From Petunia secreta (lineage: Eukaryota; Streptophyta; Magnoliopsida; Solanales; Solanaceae): a stretch of DNA of 64,000 nucleotides. The position numbers were made by a program, and so were the translations under genes. The stretch spans positions 37,152,001 through 37,216,000 of the forward strand of contig JARKIP010000035.1 in assembly GCA_029990175.1 (NCBI GenBank). The letters run 5' to 3'. Positions 45,170 to 54,320 of this stretch are shown here, in pieces (within the stretch, counting starts at the first letter, position 1; each line of letters opens with the position of its first letter). Below the pieces are notes generated by a model. The model searched no databases and was not told the origin of the DNA. It was given only the letters and a program-made list of their open reading frames with translations.

Positions 45170-45941
45170 TGATAAGAATCAAAAACGAAACGCGGAAATA
45201 AAGATAAAGAGCGAGACACTACTCGAACTCCCTACGAAGTAACTATGGAGAACTCGTTCCATAATACCCTCGTATCGGTGTCAAGGAGGACCTACACTAT
45301 GCAACTACCCTCGAGCCGCACCTGGGGCTCGCAAATAGAATGATCGGGGGTGGTTTGGGGTTCAACTAGAATCCACTAGTAAACTCAAACCGTCTCAAAG
45401 GGTTTTCATTCAAAGAGAATCCACTCTTGAACATTGTCACTTGACATTCAATCATTCATCATAATAGCTAACTAAGGAATAATGCTAAGCTATGGAGTAT
45501 TTATAGGCCTCATTTAAGACATAAGGAAAGGCCTAAAGTACCCTTAAGTAAGTTCTAAAGTCAAAAGCCACATAGGGGCCTAATAGGAATTACATAGGAT
45601 AAAAACTAGAAATCCCGCATCCTTCTCAGCAACTAGGCGCCCGGCCTACTTAGAGTAGGCGCCCAGCCTCCCAGGGAGTAGGCGCTCAGCCCACTCAGAG
45701 TAGGCGGTCCGCCTGGATCCATGTACTCTGCAGAGGCGGTCCACCTGTATCAAGATCCAGAGAGTGATCAAGAAGTGGGTGGTCCGCCCCTTTTCACTAG
45801 GCGGTCCGCCTGCTTCCCTGCATGCTTGAAACGTCTTGAAATGTGTCTCTAAGGCTCCTCGTTCCATGGCGTTCCAATGCATAAGCTCTTCCTTGGCCTT
45901 GGATGATGTTTTTAGATGGTTGCTCGATTTGGGTCTTATCA
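45170..45941 (-). repeat. 3' LTR of H (772 bp)
   Basis: Plus strand TGATAAGAATC to GGTCTTATCA. TATA (minus) at 45498-45505. Related to the G/J LTRs in its outer part; no TRSQAK tail is encoded. Confidence 0.96.
45634..45811. repeat. Palindromic cassette in H 3' LTR
   Basis: Seven modules start near 45635, 45657, 45680, 45702, 45734, 45777 and 45799 (steps 22, 23, 22, 32, 43, 22). Several arms are decayed (GGCCT, AGCCT, CACCT). Confidence 0.88.
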
Positions 45942-47168
45942 TCCTCCCCTTCTTGAGAAGATTTCGTCCTCGAAATCAAGGCTTGGTCTCTCACGGCTTT
46001 ATCAACTCCTCGGGGTGGCCAAGAATCTCTTCCTTTGTCCTTCTTGATCGTCACTTTGGCATAGGCTTCTTCCAAGATCTTCCCCGCCTTAGCATGGAGC
46101 TTAGAACCTACAAGCAACGACAAGCAAAAACAAGCAAACATCCTACTTTGAAAGTAGGTTAGTGCAAGAAGTGTGGAAAACACACTCTTGTGATATAACC
46201 AAGCATCAATAACAATCATGAATATCAAGTCTCCAAAGAGAACCATAAGCACTTGGTTAAAGATCAACATGCACTCAACAAGATAATGAGCAAATAGGTC
46301 ATGGGGGTATGAAAAATGCAAGATCAAGCTATCAAAACCCTCTTGAACCTTAAGCTCAAAGTCAACATACCAATCAATCCTCGAGGTGTGATCAACATGT
46401 GGAGTGGAGTGAATCAAATAGCCCAACCTACAAGTAGGATCAAGCACTCCACTCCCCTTCTTTAGAGCATACTTACTCACACCAAGGGATTCCTCTTCTC
46501 CTCCCATTTTATCAACTAGGCAACCCTCCTCAAAAGCCAAGCTATCAAGGAAGGTATTGATGATGGATTCTTCTTCATCATAACCCCAACAAACAATAGT
46601 AGGGTCACTCAAAGAACCATCTACCTCTCCCAAATCTCCAAACAATGGGTTGCCTAAGGGGTCAAACCCTTCACACCATGGGGGTTCCATTTGACCACCC
46701 ACCCTAGACCGATACAAGTCATGTCCACTAATGAGAATGCCTTCAAATAGAGGATTGGTAAAAACATGCATCTCACTATCATGATCAAGCATAGACAAGT
46801 TATCAAGACTAGGTTCACTTGAGGAGTCATCATAGACAACCTTGTCCAATTCATGCAATTTGGACTCCTCAAGGACAATTCCATCTTTACCACAACACAT
46901 TGACCCACCAAATAGTAGCAAATCAACAAGAGCATGATCAACTATCTCATCTTCACCTATGTCAAAGGTTGGTGGTGTGTCATAGCAAAGGTCACAATCA
47001 TGGTCAACTATCAAATCTACACTAGGGAGGGGTTCAATGAACAATGAGCTCACATCATGATGTGGCATAGTGCTCCTCCCAACTAGTGTTTCACATGCAA
47101 ACTCAAGTTGACAACTAGACTCTTCACTAGTGGTATACTCACTAGATGCATCAAAAACACCAACTAGT
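45797..47168 (-). CDS. Domain X and integrase-tail remnant of H (unrecognised)
   Basis: This is the downstream part of the H reading frame, cut from its protease half by D. Across the D target duplication CTAGT the frame is continuous, so domain X is fused behind the protease and linker. It shares with G the motifs HHDVSS-FIEPL, CYDTPP-FD, GEDE, NPLFEG, GEE--LGVSKYALKKGSGV and IDAWLYHKSVFST. After the hydrophobic end come about 60 residues resembling the autonomous integrase tail (KLHAKAGKILEEAYAK, then ISRTKSSQEGEDD), the only trace of integrase. The frame ends inside the LTR. I do not recognise domain X; the conserved order in two diverged elements suggests a selected protein. Confidence 0.65.
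45942..45977 (-). promoter_or_regulatory. PPT and pre-PPT inverted repeat of H
   Basis: TCCTCCCCTTCTT at 45942-45954, then GATTTCG-TCCT-CGAAATC. Confidence 0.85.
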
Positions 47169-47960
47169 TGATGCCGGGCAATCCACCACAAGACGACCAT
47201 TCACTCGGAGCCAAGCCAAGGATGTCCAAGAAGCGCATTTACACTTGGTGAGGAAGGGCCTTGAAGAAGGAAGCGATTGGAAGCCATTCCGGGTGCTCAA
47301 ACTAGGCCTCACGCCTAAGGAAGAAGAGAGCCCAGCAGAGCTAGGCGCCCCGCCTAGCCCAGGCGCCCCGCCTAGGGAGCTCACTGCCTAAGGCCCAGGC
47401 GCCCCGCCTAGTTTCAGGCGCCCAGCCTAGCTGAAGGCCAAGCCAGGCGCCCCGCCTAGCTCCAGGCGCCCCGCCTGGCTTCAGCATATGCCAGGCGCCC
47501 CTCCCAGCCCCAGGCGCCCCTCCTAGCTACTGAATTTATGTTTCTTTGACTGTTTTGCCCTACGTGGCTTATTTGGTGAACCTTATTAGTAAGGGTAATT
47601 AAGTCTTTGTGTAAGCTTGGGAAAACACTATAAATACCCAAGCCTAGCTTATTTTACACTTAGCTTATTATTGATATTGATGAATGTTGAACATTGAACA
47701 TGAGCATGGCTCTTGGTAATGAATGAAACCCTTTGATCTTGGACTTGTATGTCTTCTAGCGGATCTAGATGAATACTCTTCCTCTCCGACCATTCTACTT
47801 GCGTGCTCGCGTTAGCTCGAGGGTAGTTGCATAGCGTAGGTGTTCTTGTCCTTCTCCCGGGGTGTATCGGAACAAGTTCTCCGTTGCTACTTGGGATTAG
47901 AGATCGAGTTACGTCTCGTTCTTTATCTTTTATTTTTTCCGCGTTTGATTTCCTACATCA
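47169..47960 (+). repeat. 5' LTR of D (792 bp)
   Basis: TGATGCCGGG to CTACATCA. TATAAATA at 47629-47636, about 100 bp downstream of the palindromic cassette. Confidence 0.97.
47341..47526. repeat. Palindromic cassette in D 5' LTR
   Basis: Eight modules, mostly CAGGCGCCCCGCCTAG, with first bases at 47341, 47360, 47396, 47415, 47444, 47463, 47492 and 47511: four pairs with a constant 19-bp step and gaps of 36, 29 and 29 bp. The last pair has decayed right arms. Confidence 0.95.
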
Positions 47961-47962
47961 TT

Positions 47963-47974
47963 TGGTATCAGAGC
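47963..47974 (+). other. Primer-binding site of D
   Basis: TGGTATCAGAGC, two bases after the LTR. Confidence 0.93.
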
Positions 47975-48640
47975 AAGGCTCGGGTTTTGTTTCTACAAAC
48001 CCCCGACCCTTGATTCTTCGTGCCTAGTATCTTCTTTTAGTTTTCTTGTTGTTGAAGTTATTAGAAAGGAGAAAATTGCAAAAAAATTGAAAAATTGAAA
48101 ATTACAAAAATTTGGTGTTACTTGTTGATTTGGATGATTTGTGATATGGGTGTTGTGGATTCTTGATCGTGATTGAATTCCCGTTACTTGAGTACCAAAA
48201 TTGTTGGAATTGGTGAAGTTTGAAAAATTGAAACCCCAAAACCCCTTAAACCCTTGAAGAACTTGATCTTGATGAATTTTGGCTTGATTCTTGGGTTGGA
48301 TTGATGTTTGTTTGGAAACTTGTTATTGGGGATTGATCTTCATTGAAAAACAAACAATTCGGTACCAATTTTGTGGGGATTTGAACATGTATAAAATCTT
48401 CTTTGATGAATCACAATCCTTGTTGAAACCCTTTTGATAAACCCTTGTGTTCTTGAGTTCTTGAGATTGAACCCTGATTTGATTGATTGTTTGATTGAAA
48501 ATTTGATTGGGTTTTGTTAAGGAAGATCAAACACAACTTTGGGTATCATTGGATTGTGAAAACAAGTTGAAAACATCGGATTTGAGGCTTGAAAATCGAC
48601 TTGAAACGAGTTTGGAACGAGTTGGAAAGAGCTTCAGGCT

Positions 48641-48776
48641 AGGCGCCCCGCCTAAGCCAGGCGCCCCGCCTGACTTAGCTACTGCCTAAGTCCCAGGCGC
48701 CCCGCCTAGACCCAGGCGCCCCGCCTGGCACACAGCACAATCTAGGCGCCCCACCTGAGTTTCAGGCGCCCCTCCT
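48641..48776. repeat. Palindromic cassette in D leader
   Basis: Six modules start at 48641, 48659, 48695, 48714, 48744 and 48764 (steps 18, 36, 19, 30, 20), nearly the same rhythm as the D LTR. The spacer ACTGCCTAAG also occurs in both cassettes. Confidence 0.94.
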
Positions 48777-49208
48777 GAGTGCTGAACGCATTGTTTCGGG
48801 TAGATTTTCGTAGGTATTTCCCTTTGTTTGATAACATAACATCTAGTTAGTACTACTTTGAGTAACCGATCTACTTGAATAGTGCTAACCCTTGATTGCT
48901 CTTAAGTGATTCGTGCCTAGCAAGGAGAGTAGAATTCTAAGGAAAAGCGTAGAATCTTTTAACTCAAGTCCTTCACTTCAAAGTGCCTAGCGTTCATTGA
49001 GTCCCATTAACTCCACTCACCCCGGAGTGTGCGTGACTCGTGAATAGTTTAGTTGAGTGGAGGAGTTGCTATTCATCTACGTGAAGCTTTGGAACTACAA
49101 GTTGAGTGAAATATCCACCGCCACCCAAAAGAGTGATCCGAGTGAACACAAGTGAGGGAGCGAGTGAGGTGTTTTAACTAACGCTTGTTTCTTTTCTTTG
49201 TAGGTACA

Positions 49209-52200
49209 ATGGCCAACGAGGGTCAAGATTTCATCAAGGAGGCCTTGGCTAGCCTTCTTGCCAAGATGGATGTTATGACTCAACGGATTGAGTCACTTGA
49301 AAAGGGTGCTTCGAGTACCCAAGGTGACCAAGGGACCCCGAGTGTCCCAATTGAAAAGGAGACCCCGAGTGTCCAAATTGAGGCCGGAGAAGGCTCGAGT
49401 AGCCCTACCTTTACCCCGGAGCAAGTTGTTGAACTTCTCAATCAACAACGGGTAAAGGAAGATCGAGAGAGAATTGAACGAGCGGGCATTCCCCGTATCT
49501 TGGATAATCCTCCAAGAAACATCCCATTACCAAGGCCCATTCGAAATGTGCAACCTCTTGAGCAAGTCGAAGAAGCTCAAGAAGGGGAGGAAGCCGAGTA
49601 TGGTGATGATATGTATGGGCTTGATGACCACTTTCAACCGAGACGTGGTATGAATTGGGGTCGTAATGTGGATCGAGGTAGGGGCCGAGGTCGAGGGCCA
49701 CCTATGGGATTTGTTGGAGGGAATGCGCGAAGGGAGTATGGTGTGAATGAAGACCACTATGGGGGCCAACCGGAGCCATTCCGTGGGGGTCGTGACAACA
49801 ACAACAATCTTAATAGTGTGAAGATTACTATTCCTCCTTTCAAAGGGAGTAGTGATCCGGTGGAGTACCTTGATTGGAAGTTGTCCATGGAACGTATATT
49901 TGACACCAATGACATGCCCGAATTGAAGAAGACTAAGTATGCTATCTCTACCTTTGAGTCCTTTGCTTCTACATGGTGGGAGTCGGTAAAGAGGAATAGA
50001 AGGAGGATGGGGATGGTTCTTAATCTTACTTGGGATGAGTTGATCCGTGTGATGGATGAAAAGTACTTGACTAATCAATACCGGGTTGAACAACAAAGAC
50101 GTCTATATGATTTGAAGCAAGGGTACAAATCGGTTGGTGAATACTTCAATGAATTTGAGCAAATCCGAATGATCCTTGACTTAGATGATGAAGACAATGA
50201 GACGGCCATGATCCGTTTCAAAGGGGGCTTGAACCGAGACATAGCTTCACAATTGAAGTTCCACAAATATGATGATCATTACAAGCTATGTGAAGATGCG
50301 GTTGAGGCCGAGAAATGGCTCAAGGAGGAGAAATCCCTTCGCTACAAGAGTAGCACTCCTACTCCAACAAGCAAACCAAAGGATTGGAAGCCTCCTACTA
50401 CAAATGCAAGGTTCCCAAGTGCAAGTGGAACAAGTGGTGCAAATGCTACCAAGGATGTGAAAAAGCCGTATGAGAAGAACACGCCTAATGTGGGAGGTAA
50501 CTCTAAAACTCAACTACATGCTCCTACTTCTTCTTCAATACAATGCCACAAGTGCAAGGGGTATGATCACTTTGCTAGGGAATGTCCTACAAAGAGGACC
50601 ATGATTGTTGTGGGCAATGAAGCATATGAGAAAGAGAGTGAATCGGAAGATGAGGGAGTAGAGGGAGTAGAGGGAGATGAGGGAGTAGAGGAGAATGATT
50701 TGCTTGATGATACGATGGAGGAGGAGGATCCTCATACTTTCTTGGTTGTGAGACGGAGCCTAGGAGCTATGATTGTGGAAGATAGTGAAACCTTGCAAAG
50801 GGAAAATCTTTTCCATGCTAGGTGCCGGGTCAAAGATGTTGTTTGCTCTATGATAATTGATTCCGGAAGTTGTGCAAATGTAGTGAGTCAATCACTAGTG
50901 GCTCAATTGAAGTTAACTACCATGAAGCATCCTAAACCTTATCGGTTACAATGGCTTAGTGAATGTGGAGAGCTTAAGGTGATGAAACAAGCCATGATCA
51001 AGTTTAGAATGGGTAGTTATGTTGATGAGCATTTGTTTGACGTTGTGCCTATGCAAGCATGCCACCTACTCTTAGGGAGGCCATGGCAATTCGATAGGCA
51101 AGTGGTGCATGATGGTCGTGTCAACACTTACACGGTCAAACATGAAGGAAAGAGATTTGTGCTTAAACCTCTCACTCCTAAGCAAGTAAGTGATGATTAC
51201 AAGAAAATGAAGGAGTTGAGGGAGGTGGCAAAGGCTAGGTCACTCATTGAGACTAGCCCTTTGTCCAAAAGCATGGTGGCAATCCCACCTACTTCATCTA
51301 CCGGTGGCATGTGTGCCATGATGCAACCGGGCGAGCTCTTGAAAGGTAATGATGGCACCAAATTTCTCCTATGCCTAGTGCACAAAGGTATGATCCTTAA
51401 CTCTAATTGTGATTTTTCTTCTAGCCCTATGCCTAGTGCTTTGAGAAATGTCTTGGAAAACTTTGGGGACATGTTCCCGGATGAGATGCCCGATGGCTTA
51501 CCTCCCTTGAGAGGTATTGAACATCAAATTGACTTTATTCCGGGCTCTCAAATCCCGAACAAGCCGGCCTATAGAAGCAATCCCGAGGATACAAGGGAGT
51601 TGCAAAAACAAGTTGATGACTTGCTTTCCAAAGGCTTGGTAAGGGAGAGTTTGAGTCCTTGTGCCGTACCGGTCATTCTTGTCCCAAAGAAAGACGGCAC
51701 TTGGAGAATGTGCGTAGATTGCCGAGCCGTGAATAAGATAACGGTCAAGTACCGTCACCCTATTCCACGGCTTGATGATATGTTGGATGAATTGAGTGGG
51801 TCGTGTGTCTTTTCCAAAATCGACCTTAGGTCCGGTTACCATCAAATCCGGATGAAACCCGGGGATGAATGGAAAACCGCATTCAAGACCAAATTCGGTC
51901 TCTATGAATGGTTGGTAATGCCCTTCGGGCTTTCCAACGCACCTAGCACTTTCATGCGACTCATGAATCATGTTTTGAAGTCTTTTATCAACAAGTTTGT
52001 TGTTGTCTATTTTGATGATATCTTGATCTATAGTAAGACAATGGATGAACATGTTGACCACCTTAGGCAAGTGCTTGATGCTTTGAGAGCCGAAAAGCTC
52101 TATGCTAATTTCAAAAAGTGTGCCTTTGGTGTGGATAAGGTTGTCTTTCTTGGGTTTGTTGTGAGTGCCCAAGGAGTGGAGGTGGATGAGTCTAAGGTAG

Positions 52201-54320
52201 AGGCCATACGTGATTGGCCTACTCCTACTACCGTGACTCAAGTGAGGAGCTTTCATGGTCTCGCAAGCTTTTATAGACGATTTGTGAGAGACTTTAGCTC
52301 CATTGCCGCTCCACTCACCGAATTGGTGAAGAAAGACCAACCGTTTGTTTGGGGAGAGCCTCAAGAGAAGGCCTTCCATGAATTGAAAAGTAGGTTGAGT
52401 ACCGCCCCTCTATTGCAATTGCCCGACTTCAGAAAGGCATTTGAGGTTGAGTGTGATGCCTCGGGGGTGGGAATCGGTGGTGTATTAATGCAAGATAGCA
52501 AACCCATCGCCTACTTTAGTGAGAAGTTGAAAGGGGCCACCTTGAATTATTCGACATATGACAAGGAGTTGTATGCCCTTGTGAGAGCCCTTGCCCATTG
52601 GCAACACTATCTTTGGCCTCGTGAGTTTGTAATCAAGAGTGACCATGAGTCACTCAAGCATTTGAGAGGCCAAGAGAAGCTCAATAAGAGACATGCCAAG
52701 TGGGTTGAATTCATTGAGTCCTTTCCCTATGTGATTCAATATAAGAAAGGGAAGGACAATGTGGTGGCGGATGCGCTTTCGAGAAAGTTTGCTCTAGCCA
52801 CCATTCTCACCTCTAAGCTCATGGGGTTTGAGAGCATTAAATTGATGTATGCTCATGACCCAAAGCTAAAGAGTGTCCTTGACGCTCTAGAGAAGGGGGA
52901 GAGAGTTGAGAAATACCAATGGGTTAATGGATATATCTTTAAGAATGGTAAAGTGTGTATACCCGAGTCCTCATGGAGGGAATTGCTTGTGCGAGAGGCA
53001 CATTGTGGAGGACTCATGGGTCATTTTGGTCGGGACAAGACCTTGGCCATCCTTCGGGAACAATTCCATTGGCCAAAAATGGGAACTCATGTTGAGAAGC
53101 TTTGCAACTCTTGTCTTGAATGCAAGGTTGCTAAGTCCAAATCGAACTCCCATGGTTTGTATACCCCACTCCCCGTACCTACTAGTCCATGGTTGGATAT
53201 CTCGATGGATTTTGTGATGGGATTACCAAGGACTAGGGGGGGTCATGATAGCATTTATGTTGTTGTGGATAGGTTCTCCAAAATGGCTCATTTCATTCCA
53301 TGTCGTAAATGTGATGATGCACAACATGTTGCAACCTTGTTTATTGATAATATCTTGAAATTGCATGGTGTGCCTCAAACCATAGTGAGTGATAGGGACA
53401 CTAAGTTCCTAAGTCATTTTTGGAGGAGTTTATGGGGTGCCCTTGGCACCAAACTCTTGTTTTCTTCGTCCCACCACCCCCAAACCGATGGGCAAACCGA
53501 AGTGGTGAACCGAACCTTGGGTGCTCTTCTTAGAGCCATGACCCGAGGTAAGGGTGGGACTTGGATAGATAAGCTACCTCTTATGGAGTTTGCCTACAAT
53601 CGAACCATGCATAGAATGATTGGCATGACTCCATTCGAGTGTGTTTATGGTTTTAACCCCTTGATTCCCCTTGATCTAACCCCTTTGCCAAGGGAGATGG
53701 TTGTTAATTTTGAAGGTAAAGCTAGAGCGAAGGCAATGATGGAACTCCATGCAAAGGCAAAGAAGAATTTGGAGGAAGCCTATGATAAGGTTGCTTCCAA
53801 GAAAAACAAAGGACGCAAGAAGGTGGAACTCAAGAAGGGTGACTATGTGTGGGTGCACTTCCGGAAAGAAAGGTTTCCAAACCTTAGCAAAGGGAAGTTA
53901 GCACCCCGTGGTGATGGTCCATTCCAAGTGCTCTCAAAGATAAACAACAACGCCTACGTGATCGACTTGCCAAGTGAGTATCAAGTTTCTAATACTTTCA
54001 ATGTTTGTGACTTGGTTCCTTTGGATGTAGGTAATGAAGGGGTCGTGGATGATGATGCCTCGATTTCGAGGACGAAATCTTCTCAAGAAGGGGAGGATGA
54101 TGCCGGGCAATCCACCACAAGACGACCATTCACTCGGAGCCAAGCCAAGGATGTCCAAGAAGCGCATTTACACTTGGTGAGGAAGGGCCTTGAAGAAGGA
54201 AGCGATTGGAAGCCATTCCGGGTGCTCAAACTAGGCCTCACGCCTAAGGAAGAAGAGAGCCCAGCAGAGCTAGGCGCCCCGCCTAGCCCAGGCGCCCCGC
54301 CTAGGGAGCTCACTGCCTAA
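49209..54320 (+). CDS. gag-pol: gag-pol polyprotein of D, intact (1703 aa)
   Basis: The ATG at 49209 (MANEGQDF) follows TTTGTAGGTACA, a context conserved in F, K and C. RG-rich run near residue 157; capsid from about 201; CCHC knuckle C446, C449, H454, C459 (with KGYDH for the usual KGYGH); protease Asp 551 in DSG; RT YFDD with Asp 936; RNase H Asp 1083; integrase D1334, D1395 and E1431 (60 and 35 residues between), then the GPF module. The final 73 residues are encoded by the 3' LTR and include RRPFTRSQAK; they end in a GAPP-rich peptide made by the palindromic cassette. Open throughout with identical LTRs, it is the best candidate here for a recently active element. Confidence 0.97.
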   Translation: MANEGQDFIKEALASLLAKMDVMTQRIESLEKGASSTQGDQGTPSVPIEKETPSVQIEAGEGSSSPTFTPEQVVELLNQQRVKEDRERIERAGIPRILDNPPRNIPLPRPIRNVQPLEQVEEAQEGEEAEYGDDMYGLDDHFQPRRGMNWGRNVDRGRGRGRGPPMGFVGGNARREYGVNEDHYGGQPEPFRGGRDNNNNLNSVKITIPPFKGSSDPVEYLDWKLSMERIFDTNDMPELKKTKYAISTFESFASTWWESVKRNRRRMGMVLNLTWDELIRVMDEKYLTNQYRVEQQRRLYDLKQGYKSVGEYFNEFEQIRMILDLDDEDNETAMIRFKGGLNRDIASQLKFHKYDDHYKLCEDAVEAEKWLKEEKSLRYKSSTPTPTSKPKDWKPPTTNARFPSASGTSGANATKDVKKPYEKNTPNVGGNSKTQLHAPTSSSIQCHKCKGYDHFARECPTKRTMIVVGNEAYEKESESEDEGVEGVEGDEGVEENDLLDDTMEEEDPHTFLVVRRSLGAMIVEDSETLQRENLFHARCRVKDVVCSMIIDSGSCANVVSQSLVAQLKLTTMKHPKPYRLQWLSECGELKVMKQAMIKFRMGSYVDEHLFDVVPMQACHLLLGRPWQFDRQVVHDGRVNTYTVKHEGKRFVLKPLTPKQVSDDYKKMKELREVAKARSLIETSPLSKSMVAIPPTSSTGGMCAMMQPGELLKGNDGTKFLLCLVHKGMILNSNCDFSSSPMPSALRNVLENFGDMFPDEMPDGLPPLRGIEHQIDFIPGSQIPNKPAYRSNPEDTRELQKQVDDLLSKGLVRESLSPCAVPVILVPKKDGTWRMCVDCRAVNKITVKYRHPIPRLDDMLDELSGSCVFSKIDLRSGYHQIRMKPGDEWKTAFKTKFGLYEWLVMPFGLSNAPSTFMRLMNHVLKSFINKFVVVYFDDILIYSKTMDEHVDHLRQVLDALRAEKLYANFKKCAFGVDKVVFLGFVVSAQGVEVDESKVEAIRDWPTPTTVTQVRSFHGLASFYRRFVRDFSSIAAPLTELVKKDQPFVWGEPQEKAFHELKSRLSTAPLLQLPDFRKAFEVECDASGVGIGGVLMQDSKPIAYFSEKLKGATLNYSTYDKELYALVRALAHWQHYLWPREFVIKSDHESLKHLRGQEKLNKRHAKWVEFIESFPYVIQYKKGKDNVVADALSRKFALATILTSKLMGFESIKLMYAHDPKLKSVLDALEKGERVEKYQWVNGYIFKNGKVCIPESSWRELLVREAHCGGLMGHFGRDKTLAILREQFHWPKMGTHVEKLCNSCLECKVAKSKSNSHGLYTPLPVPTSPWLDISMDFVMGLPRTRGGHDSIYVVVDRFSKMAHFIPCRKCDDAQHVATLFIDNILKLHGVPQTIVSDRDTKFLSHFWRSLWGALGTKLLFSSSHHPQTDGQTEVVNRTLGALLRAMTRGKGGTWIDKLPLMEFAYNRTMHRMIGMTPFECVYGFNPLIPLDLTPLPREMVVNFEGKARAKAMMELHAKAKKNLEEAYDKVASKKNKGRKKVELKKGDYVWVHFRKERFPNLSKGKLAPRGDGPFQVLSKINNNAYVIDLPSEYQVSNTFNVCDLVPLDVGNEGVVDDDASISRTKSSQEGEDDAGQSTTRRPFTRSQAKDVQEAHLHLVRKGLEEGSDWKPFRVLKLGLTPKEEESPAELGAPPSPGAPPRELTA
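54062..54097 (+). promoter_or_regulatory. Pre-PPT inverted repeat and PPT of D
   Basis: GATTTCG-AGGA-CGAAATC at 54062-54079 and AAGAAGGGGAGGA at 54085-54097. Confidence 0.86.

Larger units (their letters stand above)
47961..49208 (+). other. Untranslated leader of D
   Basis: About 1.25 kb without a gene. It holds the PBS, three degenerate blocks marked by GTACC/GTATC at about 48192, 48362 and 48542, a palindromic cassette, a stem-loop candidate CACTC/GAGTG at 49014-49029, and a CTAAC plus pyrimidine-rich, AG-ending stretch at 49203 just before the gag ATG. Confidence 0.86.

Noticed and set aside
47169..47391. A separate gene in the 5' LTR of D encoding a TRSQAK protein
   Set aside because: It is the LTR copy of the pol C-terminus, which is read in frame only at the 3' LTR.
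47341..47526. CRISPR-like array (short palindromic repeats with about 20-bp steps)
   Set aside because: Modules are only 12-17 bp, vary in sequence, have spacers of a few bases, lie inside plant LTRs and are duplicated with them. No cas genes.
53850..54060. Classical chromodomain at the integrase C-terminus
   Set aside because: After the GPF module there is only a short acidic stretch and ISRTKSSQEGEDD; no chromodomain aromatic cage pattern is visible.
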